Below are positions 43,901 through 53,819 of a DNA stretch of 64,000 nt, in pieces. Each line of letters starts with the position of its first letter. Positions within the stretch are counted from its first letter, which is position 1. Below the pieces are notes generated by a model, which was given only the letters and a program-made list of their open reading frames with translations, ran no database searches and was not told the DNA's origin. The position numbers were made by a program, and so were the translations under genes. Source of the DNA: Bolinopsis microptera (lineage: Eukaryota > Ctenophora > Tentaculata > Lobata > Bolinopsidae); assembly GCF_026151205.1 (NCBI RefSeq), contig NC_087075.1:15079628-15143627 (forward strand), written 5' to 3'.

Positions 43901-44397
43901 GATTTACAACTCAAATAGTTGGAGTCCTAAGAAAGCAACCATGGAGAAAATGGACACACTCCATCGTAGACACCTCAGGTCCATTTTAAACATCAAATGG
44001 CCTAAAGGTATGATAAGCAACAAAGCATTGTATGAAAGGTGCAAAGTTGAAAAGTTATCCAAGCGTATTGAACACCAGCGGTGGAAGATGTTTGGACACA
44101 TTCTCAGGAGTATGGAGAACACCCCAGCCCAAACGGCTCTCTCTTTTGCTATTGAATCAGATAATTTATTCATTGGTAGATTGGGGAGACCTAGAATGAA
44201 CTTGTTATCGGTTTTAAGAAGTGATTTAAGTAGTAGAAATTTGCAAATGGACAACTTGCATGAATTGAACGAAATTAGAGATATAGCTGCATGCAACAGA
44301 TGTTGGGAAAATCTTTTTCAAGGGTACAGTTTACCGCATTAAGGTATTTTTAAGAATCATTTTTGTCGGTAAGATCCTGTTTTATAATAATAATAAT
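43901..44397 (+). mobile_element. 5'-truncated LINE with 10-bp target duplication
   Basis: AAATAACCTT is present at 43891-43900 and 44398-44407. Paralogous flanks (47625, 50365) show the empty site. The 497-bp insert encodes only the C-terminus of an ORF2 protein (ends at 44342): TLHRRHLRSILNIKWP, RWKMFGHILRSM, GRPRMNLL, typical of non-LTR elements. The 3' end is a (TAA)n tail. This is a textbook target-primed reverse transcription product. Confidence 0.92.
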
Positions 44398-44407
44398 AAA
44401 TAACCTT

Positions 44408-46123
44408 TCATTTGAAATAGTTGTTTTATTAATTGTCTGGGACGAATGTATGGTACGTGGTCAGTGGTCACATCTAGCAAATGTTAAATGATGGTCACTA
44501 GCCACATCAACCAAGACGTTGTTATGTACGAGTGCTTGTAGCGTAACGTTACTATTTTTCACCCACAAAGAGCCGGACTTGTACAGTAATGTCTTAGTAA
44601 TTTTCATAATAGTGGCTTCTTCATATAACTTACGATCATGATAATCTATTTTTCAAAAAATCTAAAAGTAATCATTAGTCGAAAATTGGGAACAATTTTC
44701 ATCCATGAACGGTTTTTGGAAAATTATCTCCAGCTCTATGTTTCGGCAATGGTACTTTTGTGGCTAAAGACATGATTTTTAAAGACAATAATTACGGCAA
44801 AAAGGAGAGCAAATTGTCGATTACGATTCTTCAAGTCGAGGCTCGGAAAATTTACTAGCTTAGTTTCTCACCTCACTCCTAGAATTGTGCTCTACAGGAG
44901 ATCATTTTCTCAGCACCTGATGTTCAACTTTTAAACTCTTGGACTAACAAACATTTGTATTCGAATTGGTTTCAAAGAAATAAGCATTTGCATTTTTTAG
45001 TGCAGTGTTTTTTAACGCCATTGGACACATGACTCGGATGTTCGGTTACCAGTCATAAATTTTAATTTATTTGGTAAATCTGTGGAAGTTAGTACAACAA
45101 AAGTTCAAATGTCTGCTTTTTGTTCAAGTGCACGTGTTGTTTAATCAATTCGCAGTTATAGTCCATTACCGATTTAATATGTATTTGCGATCTATTTTAA
45201 TCTCCCTGATATAGGCGAGTTTGGGCCCAAGCTCACCAATATTCGTCTAAAATATATCCATTGGGGTTTATTATGGCTTCTAAATCGTGAGAGATATAAA
45301 GTTGAAACTTTTTTAGCTGGGTCAAATATGCATTTATGGGCTTTTTATCAGTATAAGGAAAAAAAAGGTAACGAATAAGAACTTTATGTCCCGAAAATCG
45401 GACCGCCAAACTGTGTCAAAATCGCGTAATAAATAAATATTGTTGTTTCTTGACACCACTTTAGGGTTAGACGGGTTCCTGTTAGTACTCTATACTCTAT
45501 ACTTTATACTATACTAGAAAGCCCGTGGTCACAGGGAGGAACCTAATAGTATTCTTTGGCAGTCAGTTTTAATCGTCAAGTATTCATCCCCACCGAAGAT
45601 ACATCCGATGAAAATGTTGCTTGCACTAAACACAGCGTAATATTAAAAAAATCGATAAAAACGCCGTTTTAACAATCTTTGTGCGTGCACGTGCGTGTAA
45701 CAACCCTCGTTGCCATGGTTACTTTGCAATCTTTTGCTTTTTACCTAATTTGCACGTGGGTGGTCGTACAAACGTACATTGTACAAACAAAGATAATTCT
45801 TTGTATAATAGAGATACTCTATACTTTATACTCTATACTCTATACTCTATACTCTATACTCTATGCTCTATGCTCTATGCTCTATACTCTATACTCTATA
45901 CTCTATACTCTATACTCTATACTCTATACTCTATACTCTATACTCTATACTCTATACTCTGTATAAAGTACACGTGCTTTTTGTCGGGCTATCATGCAAA
46001 CAAAAGTTACACTGAAAATCACAATTCAATTTTATTATTCACCTGCGGGTATTCTTTGCTCTTTTTTAATGTTCACATTTTCAATTTTGTCAACTTATAA
46101 ATACTACACACTTCTTTAACAGA
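44408..46123 (+). repeat. Duplicated flank block upstream of receptor B1
   Basis: Same order as 47640-48863, 50390-52715 and partly 59220-60000: TTGTTTTATTAATTGTCTGG, CACGTGGTCAGTGGTCACAT, GATAATCTATTTTTCAAAAA, CCTAGAATTGTGCTC, a TTAGGGTTAGACGGG motif, a CTATACT satellite, then CAACTTATAAATACTACACA before the start codon. No gene is supported in it; the short frames are shared shadows. Confidence 0.8.
45825..45961. repeat. CTATACT heptanucleotide satellite upstream of B1
   Basis: About 19 units of CTATACT with CTATGCT variants in the middle. A shorter run lies at 45487-45515. Related arrays lie upstream of the other receptors at 48689-48711, 52079-52107 and 52402-52556. Confidence 0.95.
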
Positions 46124-47245
46124 ATGACAATGGTGAATTCAACATCTTCGTATGCAGAAGTGACAGAACCAGCCTACAATGAAGAGGCAGATATGACCTA
46201 CGGATCTATCTGTTGTCTTTTCTTCTTCATAGGAACAGTTGGAAACCTAATCAGTTTCATATACTTCAAGTCTCAGAAAATGGACATCTCCAATGTCATT
46301 TACATGATTATAACTGGGAATGACATCTTGATCAGCATAGCAATTCTTCCAGTTGGAATCTCATCCCTATCAAACAGACAACCAGGTCCCTGGTTTGCAA
46401 GTGAATACGGCTGCGTGGCTTGGGTGTACTTATGGCATATATCAGTGTCATTGAGCATCTTTCTTGTAATATGTCTAAGTATAAGCAGGACAATTGCACT
46501 GCTCAGACCCTTTAAACGACAAAATATTAAATATCTCATTATATCAGTTATAACATATTCAGTGCTGACATTAGCCCGGAATATAAGAATGTATAATGTG
46601 TTTAAGTTTGCAGTCATATCTTATTCCTCTGACATATTACGCTGTAACATATTTATAACTGTTAATTTAATTAAAGGGACTGAGTACTCTACCTTGTTAG
46701 TTATTAGAAACTTAACCTACATTGCCCCGGCCTTTGTTGTTGCTACGAGCTGCATCATATCAGCAGTGTTGCTCAGAAGAGGTGGCGTACAAGTGCAACA
46801 AGAAGAGCTTCAACGTTCCAGGAATAGAGCGACAGTAACAATTCTACTGTTTGCTCTGCTCTATGGAGTCTGCAACATACCCCTAGCTATGCATTATACC
46901 TTCACAACATACATATGGTTTACTAATGACTATGAATGGTACATTGGTTTGTATCAGTTTGACACACATCATTATTACTTTAACACCGTGAACACTCTAC
47001 TCTTAGCTGCTAACTCTGCAGCTAACCCCATCCTTTACTTTTTGAGAATGACTCGTCTGAAAGAAGGTACTCTGTCAAGTATCAGGAGGATATTGAGACT
47101 AATCAGAGAGTCCACAAGACCTACAAACAATGTCCGCCAAGTAGAAGAACAATGTGAGAACAATGTCGCTCAAAAAATCAATGTAATTCCAAATCCACTA
47201 GCAGCTGCTACCGGAGATCAATATTGTAAAAACTGGGAAAATTGA
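46124..47245 (+). CDS. Rhodopsin-like GPCR, subfamily B, copy 1 (373 aa)
   Basis: A seven-helix receptor of the same family as 40364. The N-terminus MTMVNSTSSY carries an NST glycosylation site, which marks subfamily B. Conserved positions: GN in helix 1, NDILIS with Asp 2.50 in helix 2, the Cys before helix 3, SRT in place of DRY, CNIP in helix 6 and NPILY in helix 7. It differs from its neighbours mainly in extracellular loop 2 (VISYSSDILRC) and loop 3, and it has FLRM instead of FWRM after NPILY. The C-terminus diverges (DQYCKNWEN). TTCTTTAACAG before the ATG suggests a splice acceptor; TATAAATA lies about 26 bp upstream. The ligand is unknown. Confidence 0.92.
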   Translation: MTMVNSTSSYAEVTEPAYNEEADMTYGSICCLFFFIGTVGNLISFIYFKSQKMDISNVIYMIITGNDILISIAILPVGISSLSNRQPGPWFASEYGCVAWVYLWHISVSLSIFLVICLSISRTIALLRPFKRQNIKYLIISVITYSVLTLARNIRMYNVFKFAVISYSSDILRCNIFITVNLIKGTEYSTLLVIRNLTYIAPAFVVATSCIISAVLLRRGGVQVQQEELQRSRNRATVTILLFALLYGVCNIPLAMHYTFTTYIWFTNDYEWYIGLYQFDTHHYYFNTVNTLLLAANSAANPILYFLRMTRLKEGTLSSIRRILRLIRESTRPTNNVRQVEEQCENNVAQKINVIPNPLAAATGDQYCKNWEN

Positions 47246-48863
47246 ATTAACTCAAACGAACTGAACGGTTGCCCGATTGGATAATGAAACGTCATAACTA
47301 GCTCACATTTACGCTCACAATAGCACTATTCATAACTTTGGTTCTGATCGATATTTTTTGATGCCGTAGAAATTAGTATCGTTCAGGAAATCTGAATACT
47401 TACAACTTTGTCGTCATTGTCAAATAAAATCCATACTACAGTACAGAGCTAGTATAGATGATGAAGAAAAATTAAAACATAACTGATTTTTAAAATTTCC
47501 TCGAACCACGCTTTAAAGATAAAAATTAAGAAATATTGAAATAAAACCAAAGTGGAAACTACAAAAGTGTAAAACTTCATGATTTGAGTGGTCAATTGCA
47601 TTCATAGGTCTGCTTTATAGATTAAAATAACCTTTCATTTAAACTAGTTGTTTTATTAATTGTCTGGGACGAAGGTATGGCACGTGGTCAGTGGTCACTG
47701 GTCACATCTAGCAAATGTTGAATAATGGTCACTAGCCGCATCAACCAAGACGTTGGTCGTTGTTAAATGTACGAGTGCTTGTAGCGTAACGTTACTATTT
47801 TTCACCCACAAAGAGCCGGACTTGTACAGTATAAATGTCTTAGTAATTTTCATAATAGTGGCTTCTTCATATAACTTACGATCATGATAATCTATTTTTC
47901 AAAAAATCTAAAAGTAATCATTAGTCGAAAATTGGGAACAATTTTCATCCATGAACGGTTTTTGGAAAATTATCTCCAGCTCTATGTTTCGGCAATGGTA
48001 CTTTTGTGGCTAAAGACATGATTTTTAAAGACAACAATGACGGCAAAAATGAGAGCAAATTGTCGATTACGATTTTTCAAGTCGAGGCTCGGAAAATTAA
48101 CTAGCTTAGTTTCTCACCTCACTCCTAGAATTGTGCTCTGAAGGAGATTATATTCTCAGCACCTGATGTTCAACTTTTCAACTCTTGGACTAATAAATAC
48201 TTGTATTCGAATTTGTTTCAAAGACATAAGCATTTGCATTTTTTAGTGCATTGTTTTTTAACGCCATTGGACACATGACTCGGATGTTCGGTTACCATTA
48301 ATAAATTTTAATTTATTGGTAAATCTGTGGAAGTTTGTACTACAAAAGTTCAAATGTCTGCTTTTTGTTCAAGTGCACGTGTTGTTTAATCAATTCGCAG
48401 TTATAGTCCGTTACCGATTTAATATGTATTTTGCGATCTAAAATATTATATCGATTGGGGTTTATTATGGCTTTTGAAGTTCTAAGATATACAGTTGAAA
48501 CTTTTTTAGCTGGGTCAAATGCTTATATTATGGCCTTTTTATCAGTATAAGGAAAAAAATGGTAGAAAAATAAGAACTTGATGTCCCGAAAATTGGACCC
48601 CCAAGCTGTGTCAAAATCGCGCAATAAATAAATATTGTAGTTTCTTGACACCACTATAGGGTTAGACGGGTTCCTGCTAGTACTCTATACTCTATACTCT
48701 GTATAAAGTACACGTGCTTTTTCTCGGGCTATCATGCAAACAAAAGTTACACTGAAAATCACAATTCAATTTTATTATTCACCTGCGGGTATTCTTTGCT
48801 CTTTTTTAAAGTTCACATTTTCAGTTTTGTCAACTTATAAATACTGCACACTTCTTTAACAGA
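47246..48863 (+). repeat. Duplicated flank block between B1 and B2
   Basis: Second copy of the block described at 44408, with the receptor 3' flank (TGAACGGTTGCCCGATTGG) in front. The distance from B1 start to B2 start is 2740 bp. It has only a short CTATACT run (48689-48711). No gene is supported. Confidence 0.8.
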
Positions 48864-49970
48864 ATGACGATGGTGAATTCAACATCTTCGTATGCAGCAG
48901 TGGCAAAACCAGCCTACAATAAAGAGGCAGATATGATCTACGGATCTATCTGTTGTCTTTTCTTCTTCATCGGAACAGTTGGAAACCTAATCAGTTTCAT
49001 ATACTTCAAGTCAAAGAAAATGGACATCTCCAATGTCATTTACATGATTATAACAGGGAATGACATCTTAATCAGCATAGCAATTCTTCCAGTTGGAACC
49101 TCATTCCTATCAAACAGACAACCAGGTCCCTGGTTTGCGAGTGAATACGGCTGCGTGGCTTGGGCGTACTTATGGCGTATATCAGTGTCATTGAGCATCT
49201 TTCTTGTAATATGTCTAAGTATAAGCAGGACAATTGCACTGCTCAGACCCTTTAAACAACAAACAATTAAATATCTCATTATATCGGTGATAACATATTC
49301 AGTGCTGATATTAGCCTTCTATATAAGACTCCATATGTATGAGTTTACACGCTTATATTTTTATTCTCAAATCTTATGCTGTGGTATACATCTTGTATTA
49401 GATATTCCAACAAACTTGGCTGAGTTCTTTACCTTGTTAGTTATTAGTAACTTAACCTACATTGCCCCGGCTTTTGTTGTTGCTACGAGCTGTATAATAT
49501 CAGCAGTGTTGCTCAGAAGAAGTGGCGTACAAGTGCAACAAGAAGAGCTTCAACGTTCCAGGAATAGAGCGACAGTAACCATATTACTGTTCGCTCTGCT
49601 CTATGGAGTCTGCAACATACCCCTAGCTATTGAATATATCTTCCAAACATACTTGTGGTTTACTAGCGACTATGAATGGTACAATGGTTTGCATCAGTTT
49701 GATACACAGTACTACTACAATAACGCCACGCAAAGTCTACTCTTAGCTGCTAACTCTGCAGCTAACCCCATCCTTTACTTTTGGAGAATGCCTCGTCTGA
49801 AAGAAGGTACTCTGTCAAGTATCAGGAGGATATCAAGACTAATCAGAGAGTCCACAAGAGCTGCAAGCAATGTCCGCCAAGTAGAAGAACAATGTGAGAA
49901 CAATGTCGCTCAGAACATCAATGTAACTCCAAATCCACTAGCTGTTGCTACCGGAGAATCAATATTATAA
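48864..49970 (+). CDS. Rhodopsin-like GPCR, subfamily B, copy 2 (368 aa)
   Basis: Intact paralogue. Helices and intracellular loops are nearly the same as in B1 and the A genes: SRT at the DRY position, QQEELQRSRNRATVTILLF leading into helix 6, ANSAANPILYFWR in helix 7. Loop 2 is the most different of the array (TRLYFYSQILCCGIHLVLD), with an extra Cys next to the conserved one. Loop 3 reads SDYEWYNGLHQF. It has the same TTCTTTAACAG before the ATG. It sits in a tandem block with B1 (2740 bp spacing) and was probably made by unequal crossing-over. Confidence 0.92.
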   Translation: MTMVNSTSSYAAVAKPAYNKEADMIYGSICCLFFFIGTVGNLISFIYFKSKKMDISNVIYMIITGNDILISIAILPVGTSFLSNRQPGPWFASEYGCVAWAYLWRISVSLSIFLVICLSISRTIALLRPFKQQTIKYLIISVITYSVLILAFYIRLHMYEFTRLYFYSQILCCGIHLVLDIPTNLAEFFTLLVISNLTYIAPAFVVATSCIISAVLLRRSGVQVQQEELQRSRNRATVTILLFALLYGVCNIPLAIEYIFQTYLWFTSDYEWYNGLHQFDTQYYYNNATQSLLLAANSAANPILYFWRMPRLKEGTLSSIRRISRLIRESTRAASNVRQVEEQCENNVAQNINVTPNPLAVATGESIL

Positions 49971-51116
49971 GAACTGGACAGATCAACTTAACTCAAACGA
50001 ACTGAACGGTTGCCCGATTGGATAATGAAACGTCATAAATAGCTCACATTTACGCTCACAATATCACTATTCATAACTTTGGTTGTGATCGATATTTTTT
50101 TATGCGGTAGAAAGTATCGTTCAGGAAATCTGAATACTTACAACTTTGTCGTCATTGTCAAATAAAATCCATACTACAGTACAGAGCTAGTATAGATGAT
50201 GAAGAAAAATTAAAACATAACTGATTTTTAAAATTTCCTCGAACCACGCTTTAAAGATAACAATTAAGAAATATTGACATAAAACCAAAGTGGAAACTAC
50301 TAAAGTGTAAAACTTCATGATTTGAGTGGTCAATTTTGCATTCATAGGTCTGCTTTATAGATTAAAATAACCTTTCATTTAAAACAATTGTTTTATTAAT
50401 TGTCTGGGACGAAGGTATGACACGTGGTCAGTGGTCACATCTAGCAAATGTTGACTAATGGTCACTAGCCACATCAACCAAAACGTTGTTATGTACGAGT
50501 GCTTGTAGCGTAACGTTACTATTTTTCACCCACAAAGAGCCGGACTTGTACAGTAATGTCTTAGTAATTTTCATAATAGTGGCTTCTTCATATAACTTAC
50601 GATCATGATAATCTATTTTTCAAAAAAATCTAATTTAGTAACCATTAGTCGAAAATTGGGAACAATTTTCTTCCATGAACGGTTTTTGGAAAATTATCTC
50701 CAGCTCTATGGTACTTTTGTGGCTAAAGATATGATTTTTAAAGACAATAATGACGGCAAAAATGAGAGCAAATTGTCGATTACGATTTTTCAAGTCAAGG
50801 CTCGGAATATTAACTAGCTTAGTTTCTCACCTCACTCCTAGAATTGTGCTCTGCAGGAGATTATATTCTCAGCACCTGATGTTTAACTTTTCAACTCTTG
50901 GACTAACAAACATTTTTATTCAAATTGGTTTCAAAGACATAAGCATTTGCATTTGTAGTGCAGTGTTTTTTAACGCCATTGGACACATGACTCGGATGTT
51001 CGGTTACCATTCATAAATTTTAATTTATTTGGTAAATATGTGGAAGTTTGTACTACAAAAGTTCAAATGTCTGCTTTTTGTTAAATTGCACGTGTTGTTT
51101 AATCAATTCGCAGTTA
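49971..51116 (+). repeat. Duplicated flank block after B2
   Basis: Third copy of the receptor-flank block, interrupted at 51117 by a CCCGG-rich insert and continued from 51949. Short open frames (50605-51250) are shared shadows, not genes. Confidence 0.8.
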
Positions 51117-51336
51117 TAAATATCTCCGGGATTTCGACGCGGGATCATATTATCACTCAGCCCGGCCCGCTGTTAGATAAACATCTCAAGGTGATATCAT
51201 CCCGCCCCGGAAATTCGTATAAACCCGGCCCGCTTTTTAGTCGTAACTGATGTTTATCATTCAATTCTCCGACTTACAATAATCAATGATACTGCTGATC
51301 AGAACTCGATAATAGTAGAACAGTTAGACGCGCGAT

Positions 51337-51420
51337 CACGTGGGCGCGTCACGTGCGTACCACGTGCCACCAATAGCATACGCCGAGTCTATACCACGTG
51401 ACACGAAAGCGCACCACGTG
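51337..51420. promoter_or_regulatory. Cluster of five CACGTG E-boxes
   Basis: CACGTG at 51337, 51350, 51361, 51395 and 51415, in 84 bp. It is about 210 bp upstream of the ORF at 51628 within the same inserted element, so it is probably that element's own promoter. Confidence 0.55.
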
Positions 51421-51627
51421 ATATGAAACATCGTACCCGTCCACTTCTTTTACACGCAAATTCCTGGGAACGTTGCCAAAGCAGCTAATTCTTGGAATTT
51501 CTCCAACGCGTGGCGTGAGAAGTTGGCGACTAGCCAGCTACCCTTGTCCGTGCCCTAAAAATAGTATTGTTTTGCTTGCTCTCCTTCCAGCTCTTGTTCC
51601 TGCTAACGTTCAAGCTATTGCTCCACT

Positions 51628-51735
51628 ATGACAGATCGGTTTGACATTCAGATTGATGAACTGCTTTCCAATCGTGTTCCGGACAGTACAGTTAGAGTCA
51701 ACAACTGGGCTCTAAACATCTCTTCTAAAGTATAA
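51628..51735 (+). CDS. Short ORF or first exon in the insert (35 aa)
   Basis: MTDRFDIQIDELLSNRVPD begins at the first ATG after the E-box cluster and leader. The frame reads on through STVRVNNWALNISSK to GTATAA, where AAA|GTATAA could be a donor site. The style (a short helix, then D-ST--V-NWA) resembles the N-terminus of tyrosine-recombinase/DUF3504-type (Crypton-like) proteins. This is a tentative reading from 35 residues. Confidence 0.3.
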   Translation: MTDRFDIQIDELLSNRVPDSTVRVNNWALNISSKV

Positions 51736-51948
51736 ATCCCTTGTCGAAATCGCCGGAGATAATTATAATCCATAAACACTTCACGCTCAGGGCTAAATAA
51801 ATGTAATCCCTCAGCTGGCGCTTCAGGATTACATATTAACACAAAACTCGTGCGCTGCGCGCACTCGTATGTGTTTATCAGATCATCCCGCTAGCGCGGG
51901 ATGATCTGTTATATAAACCCTTTGCGTGGCGGGTTTATGTTATTATAG

Positions 51949-52715
51949 TCCGTTACCGATTTAACGAATAAGAACTTTATGTCCCAAAAATCGGACCGCC
52001 AAGCTGTGTCAAAATCGCGTAATAAATAAATATTGTTGTTTCTTGACACCACTTTAGGGTTAGACGGGTTCCTGCTAGTACTCTATACTCTATACTTTAT
52101 ACTATACTAGAAAAAGCCGTGGTCACAGGGAGGAACCTAATAGTATTCTTTGGCAGTCAGTTTTAATCGGTCAAAAAGTATTCATACCCACCGAAGATAC
52201 ATCCGATGAAAAAACGGCGTTTTTTTAACAAAACCGATAAAAAACGCCGTTTTAACAATCTTTGTACGTGTACGACGTGCGTGTAACAACCCTCGTAGCC
52301 ATGGTTACTTTGCAATCTTTTGCTTTTTACCTAATTTGCACATGGGCGGTCGTACAAACGTACATTGTACAAACAAAGATAATTCTTTGTATAATAGAGA
52401 TACTCTATATTTTATACTCTATACTCTATGCTCTATGCTCTATGCTCTATGCTCTATACTCTATACTCTATACTCTATACTCTATACTCTATGCTATATA
52501 CTCTATACTCTATACTCTATACTCTATACTCTATACTCTATACTCTATACTCTGTATAAAGTACACGTGCTTTTTGTCAGGCTATCATGCAAAAAACGTT
52601 ACACTGACAATCACAATTCAATTTTATAACACACCCGTGGGTAACTTTACTCTTTTCTAATGTTCACATTTTCAGTTTTGTCAACTACAAAAATACTACA
52701 CACTTCTTTAACAGA
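51949..52715 (+). repeat. Remainder of the flank block before the B pseudogene
   Basis: Continues the duplicated block, with CTATACT satellites at 52079-52107 and 52402-52556. It ends in CACTTCTTTAACAG before the start codon. Both open frames over the satellite are artefacts. Confidence 0.8.
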
Positions 52716-53819
52716 ATGACGATGGTGAATTCGACATTTTCGTATGCAGCAGTGGAAAAACCAGCCTAAATAAAGAGGCAGACATGACCTACGGATCTAT
52801 CTGTTGTCTTTTCTTCTTCGTCGGAACAGTTGGAAACCTAATCAGTTTCATATACTTCAAGTCAAAGAAAGGGACATCTCCAATGTCATTTACATGATTA
52901 TAACTGGGAATGACATCTTGATCAGCATAGCAATTCTTCCAGTTGGAACCTCATTCCTATCAAACAGACAACCAGGTCCCTGGTTTGCGAGTGAATACGG
53001 CTGCGTGGCTTGGATGTACTTATGGCATATATCAGTGTCATTGAGCATCTTTCTTGTAATATGTCTAAGTATAAGCAGACAATTGCACTGCTCAGACCCT
53101 TTAAACAACAAACAATAAAATATCTCATTATATCGGTGATAACATATTCAGTGCTGAAATTAGCCTTCTATATAAGACTCCATATGTATGAGTTTACACA
53201 CATAGATTATTCCTCTAATTCCGTAACCTGTAACATAAATGTATCTGTCTATATTCCAACAAACAAGGCTGAGTTCTTTACCTTGTTAGTTATTAGAAAC
53301 TTAACCTACATTGCCCAGGCTTTTGTTGTTGCTACGAGCTGCATCATATCAGCAGTGTTGCTCAGAAGAAGTGGCGTACAAGTGCAACAAGAAGAGCTTC
53401 AACGTTCCAGGAATAGAGCGACAGTAACCATTCTACTGTTCGCTCTGCTCTATGGAGTCTGCAACATACCCCTAGTTACTCATTATATCTTCGTGACATA
53501 CTTGTGGATTACTGGTGACATTGAATGGTACTATGGTTTGTATCAGTTTGATACACAGTACTACTACATTAACGCCGTCCGAACTCTACTCTTAGCAGCT
53601 AACTCTGCAGCTAACCCCATCCTTTACTTTTGGAGAATGCCTCGTCTGAAAGACGGTACTCTGTCAAGTATCAGGAGGATATTGAGACTAATCAGAGAGG
53701 TCACAAGATCTGCAAACAATGTCCGCCAAGTAGAAGAACAATGTGAGAACAATGTCGCTCAGAACATCAGCGTAACTCAAAATCCACTAGCAGCTGCTAC
53801 CGGAGAGACCGAATTATAA
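52716..53819 (+). pseudogene. Rhodopsin-like GPCR, subfamily B, copy 3, frame-broken
   Basis: Full-length receptor sequence with three single-base deletions relative to B2. The first is near codon 17, giving TAA at 52767. The second is in an A-run at about 52868-52872. The third is at about 53078 (GCAGAC for GCAGGAC, the SRT site). Together they shift the frame by three, so the region from about 53080 to the stop reads normally. The rest is as conserved as in the working genes, including helix 6-7 motifs and its own loop 2 (IDYSSNSVTC) and loop 3 (GDIEWYYGLYQF). It is either a very young pseudogene or a set of base-calling errors. Confidence 0.88.

Larger units (their letters stand above)
51117..51948. 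mobile_element. 0.83-kb CCCGG-rich insert with E-box cluster
   Basis: It splits the flank block between CGCAGTTATA and TATAGTCCGTTACCG, which are adjacent in the copies at 45160 and 48400; TTATA may be the target duplication. The ends are rich in CCCGG/CCCGCT and a GCTAGCGCGGGATGATC hairpin. Inside are five CACGTG sites (51337-51420), a leader and a short ORF at 51628. It resembles the insert at 42453-43684 and looks like an internally deleted element that retains a promoter and first exon. Confidence 0.6.

Noticed and set aside
45679-46100. Leu/Tyr/Ile-rich frames over the CTATACT satellite (also 52262-52660)
   Set aside because: A 7-bp repeat without stops gives artificial membrane-like proteins.
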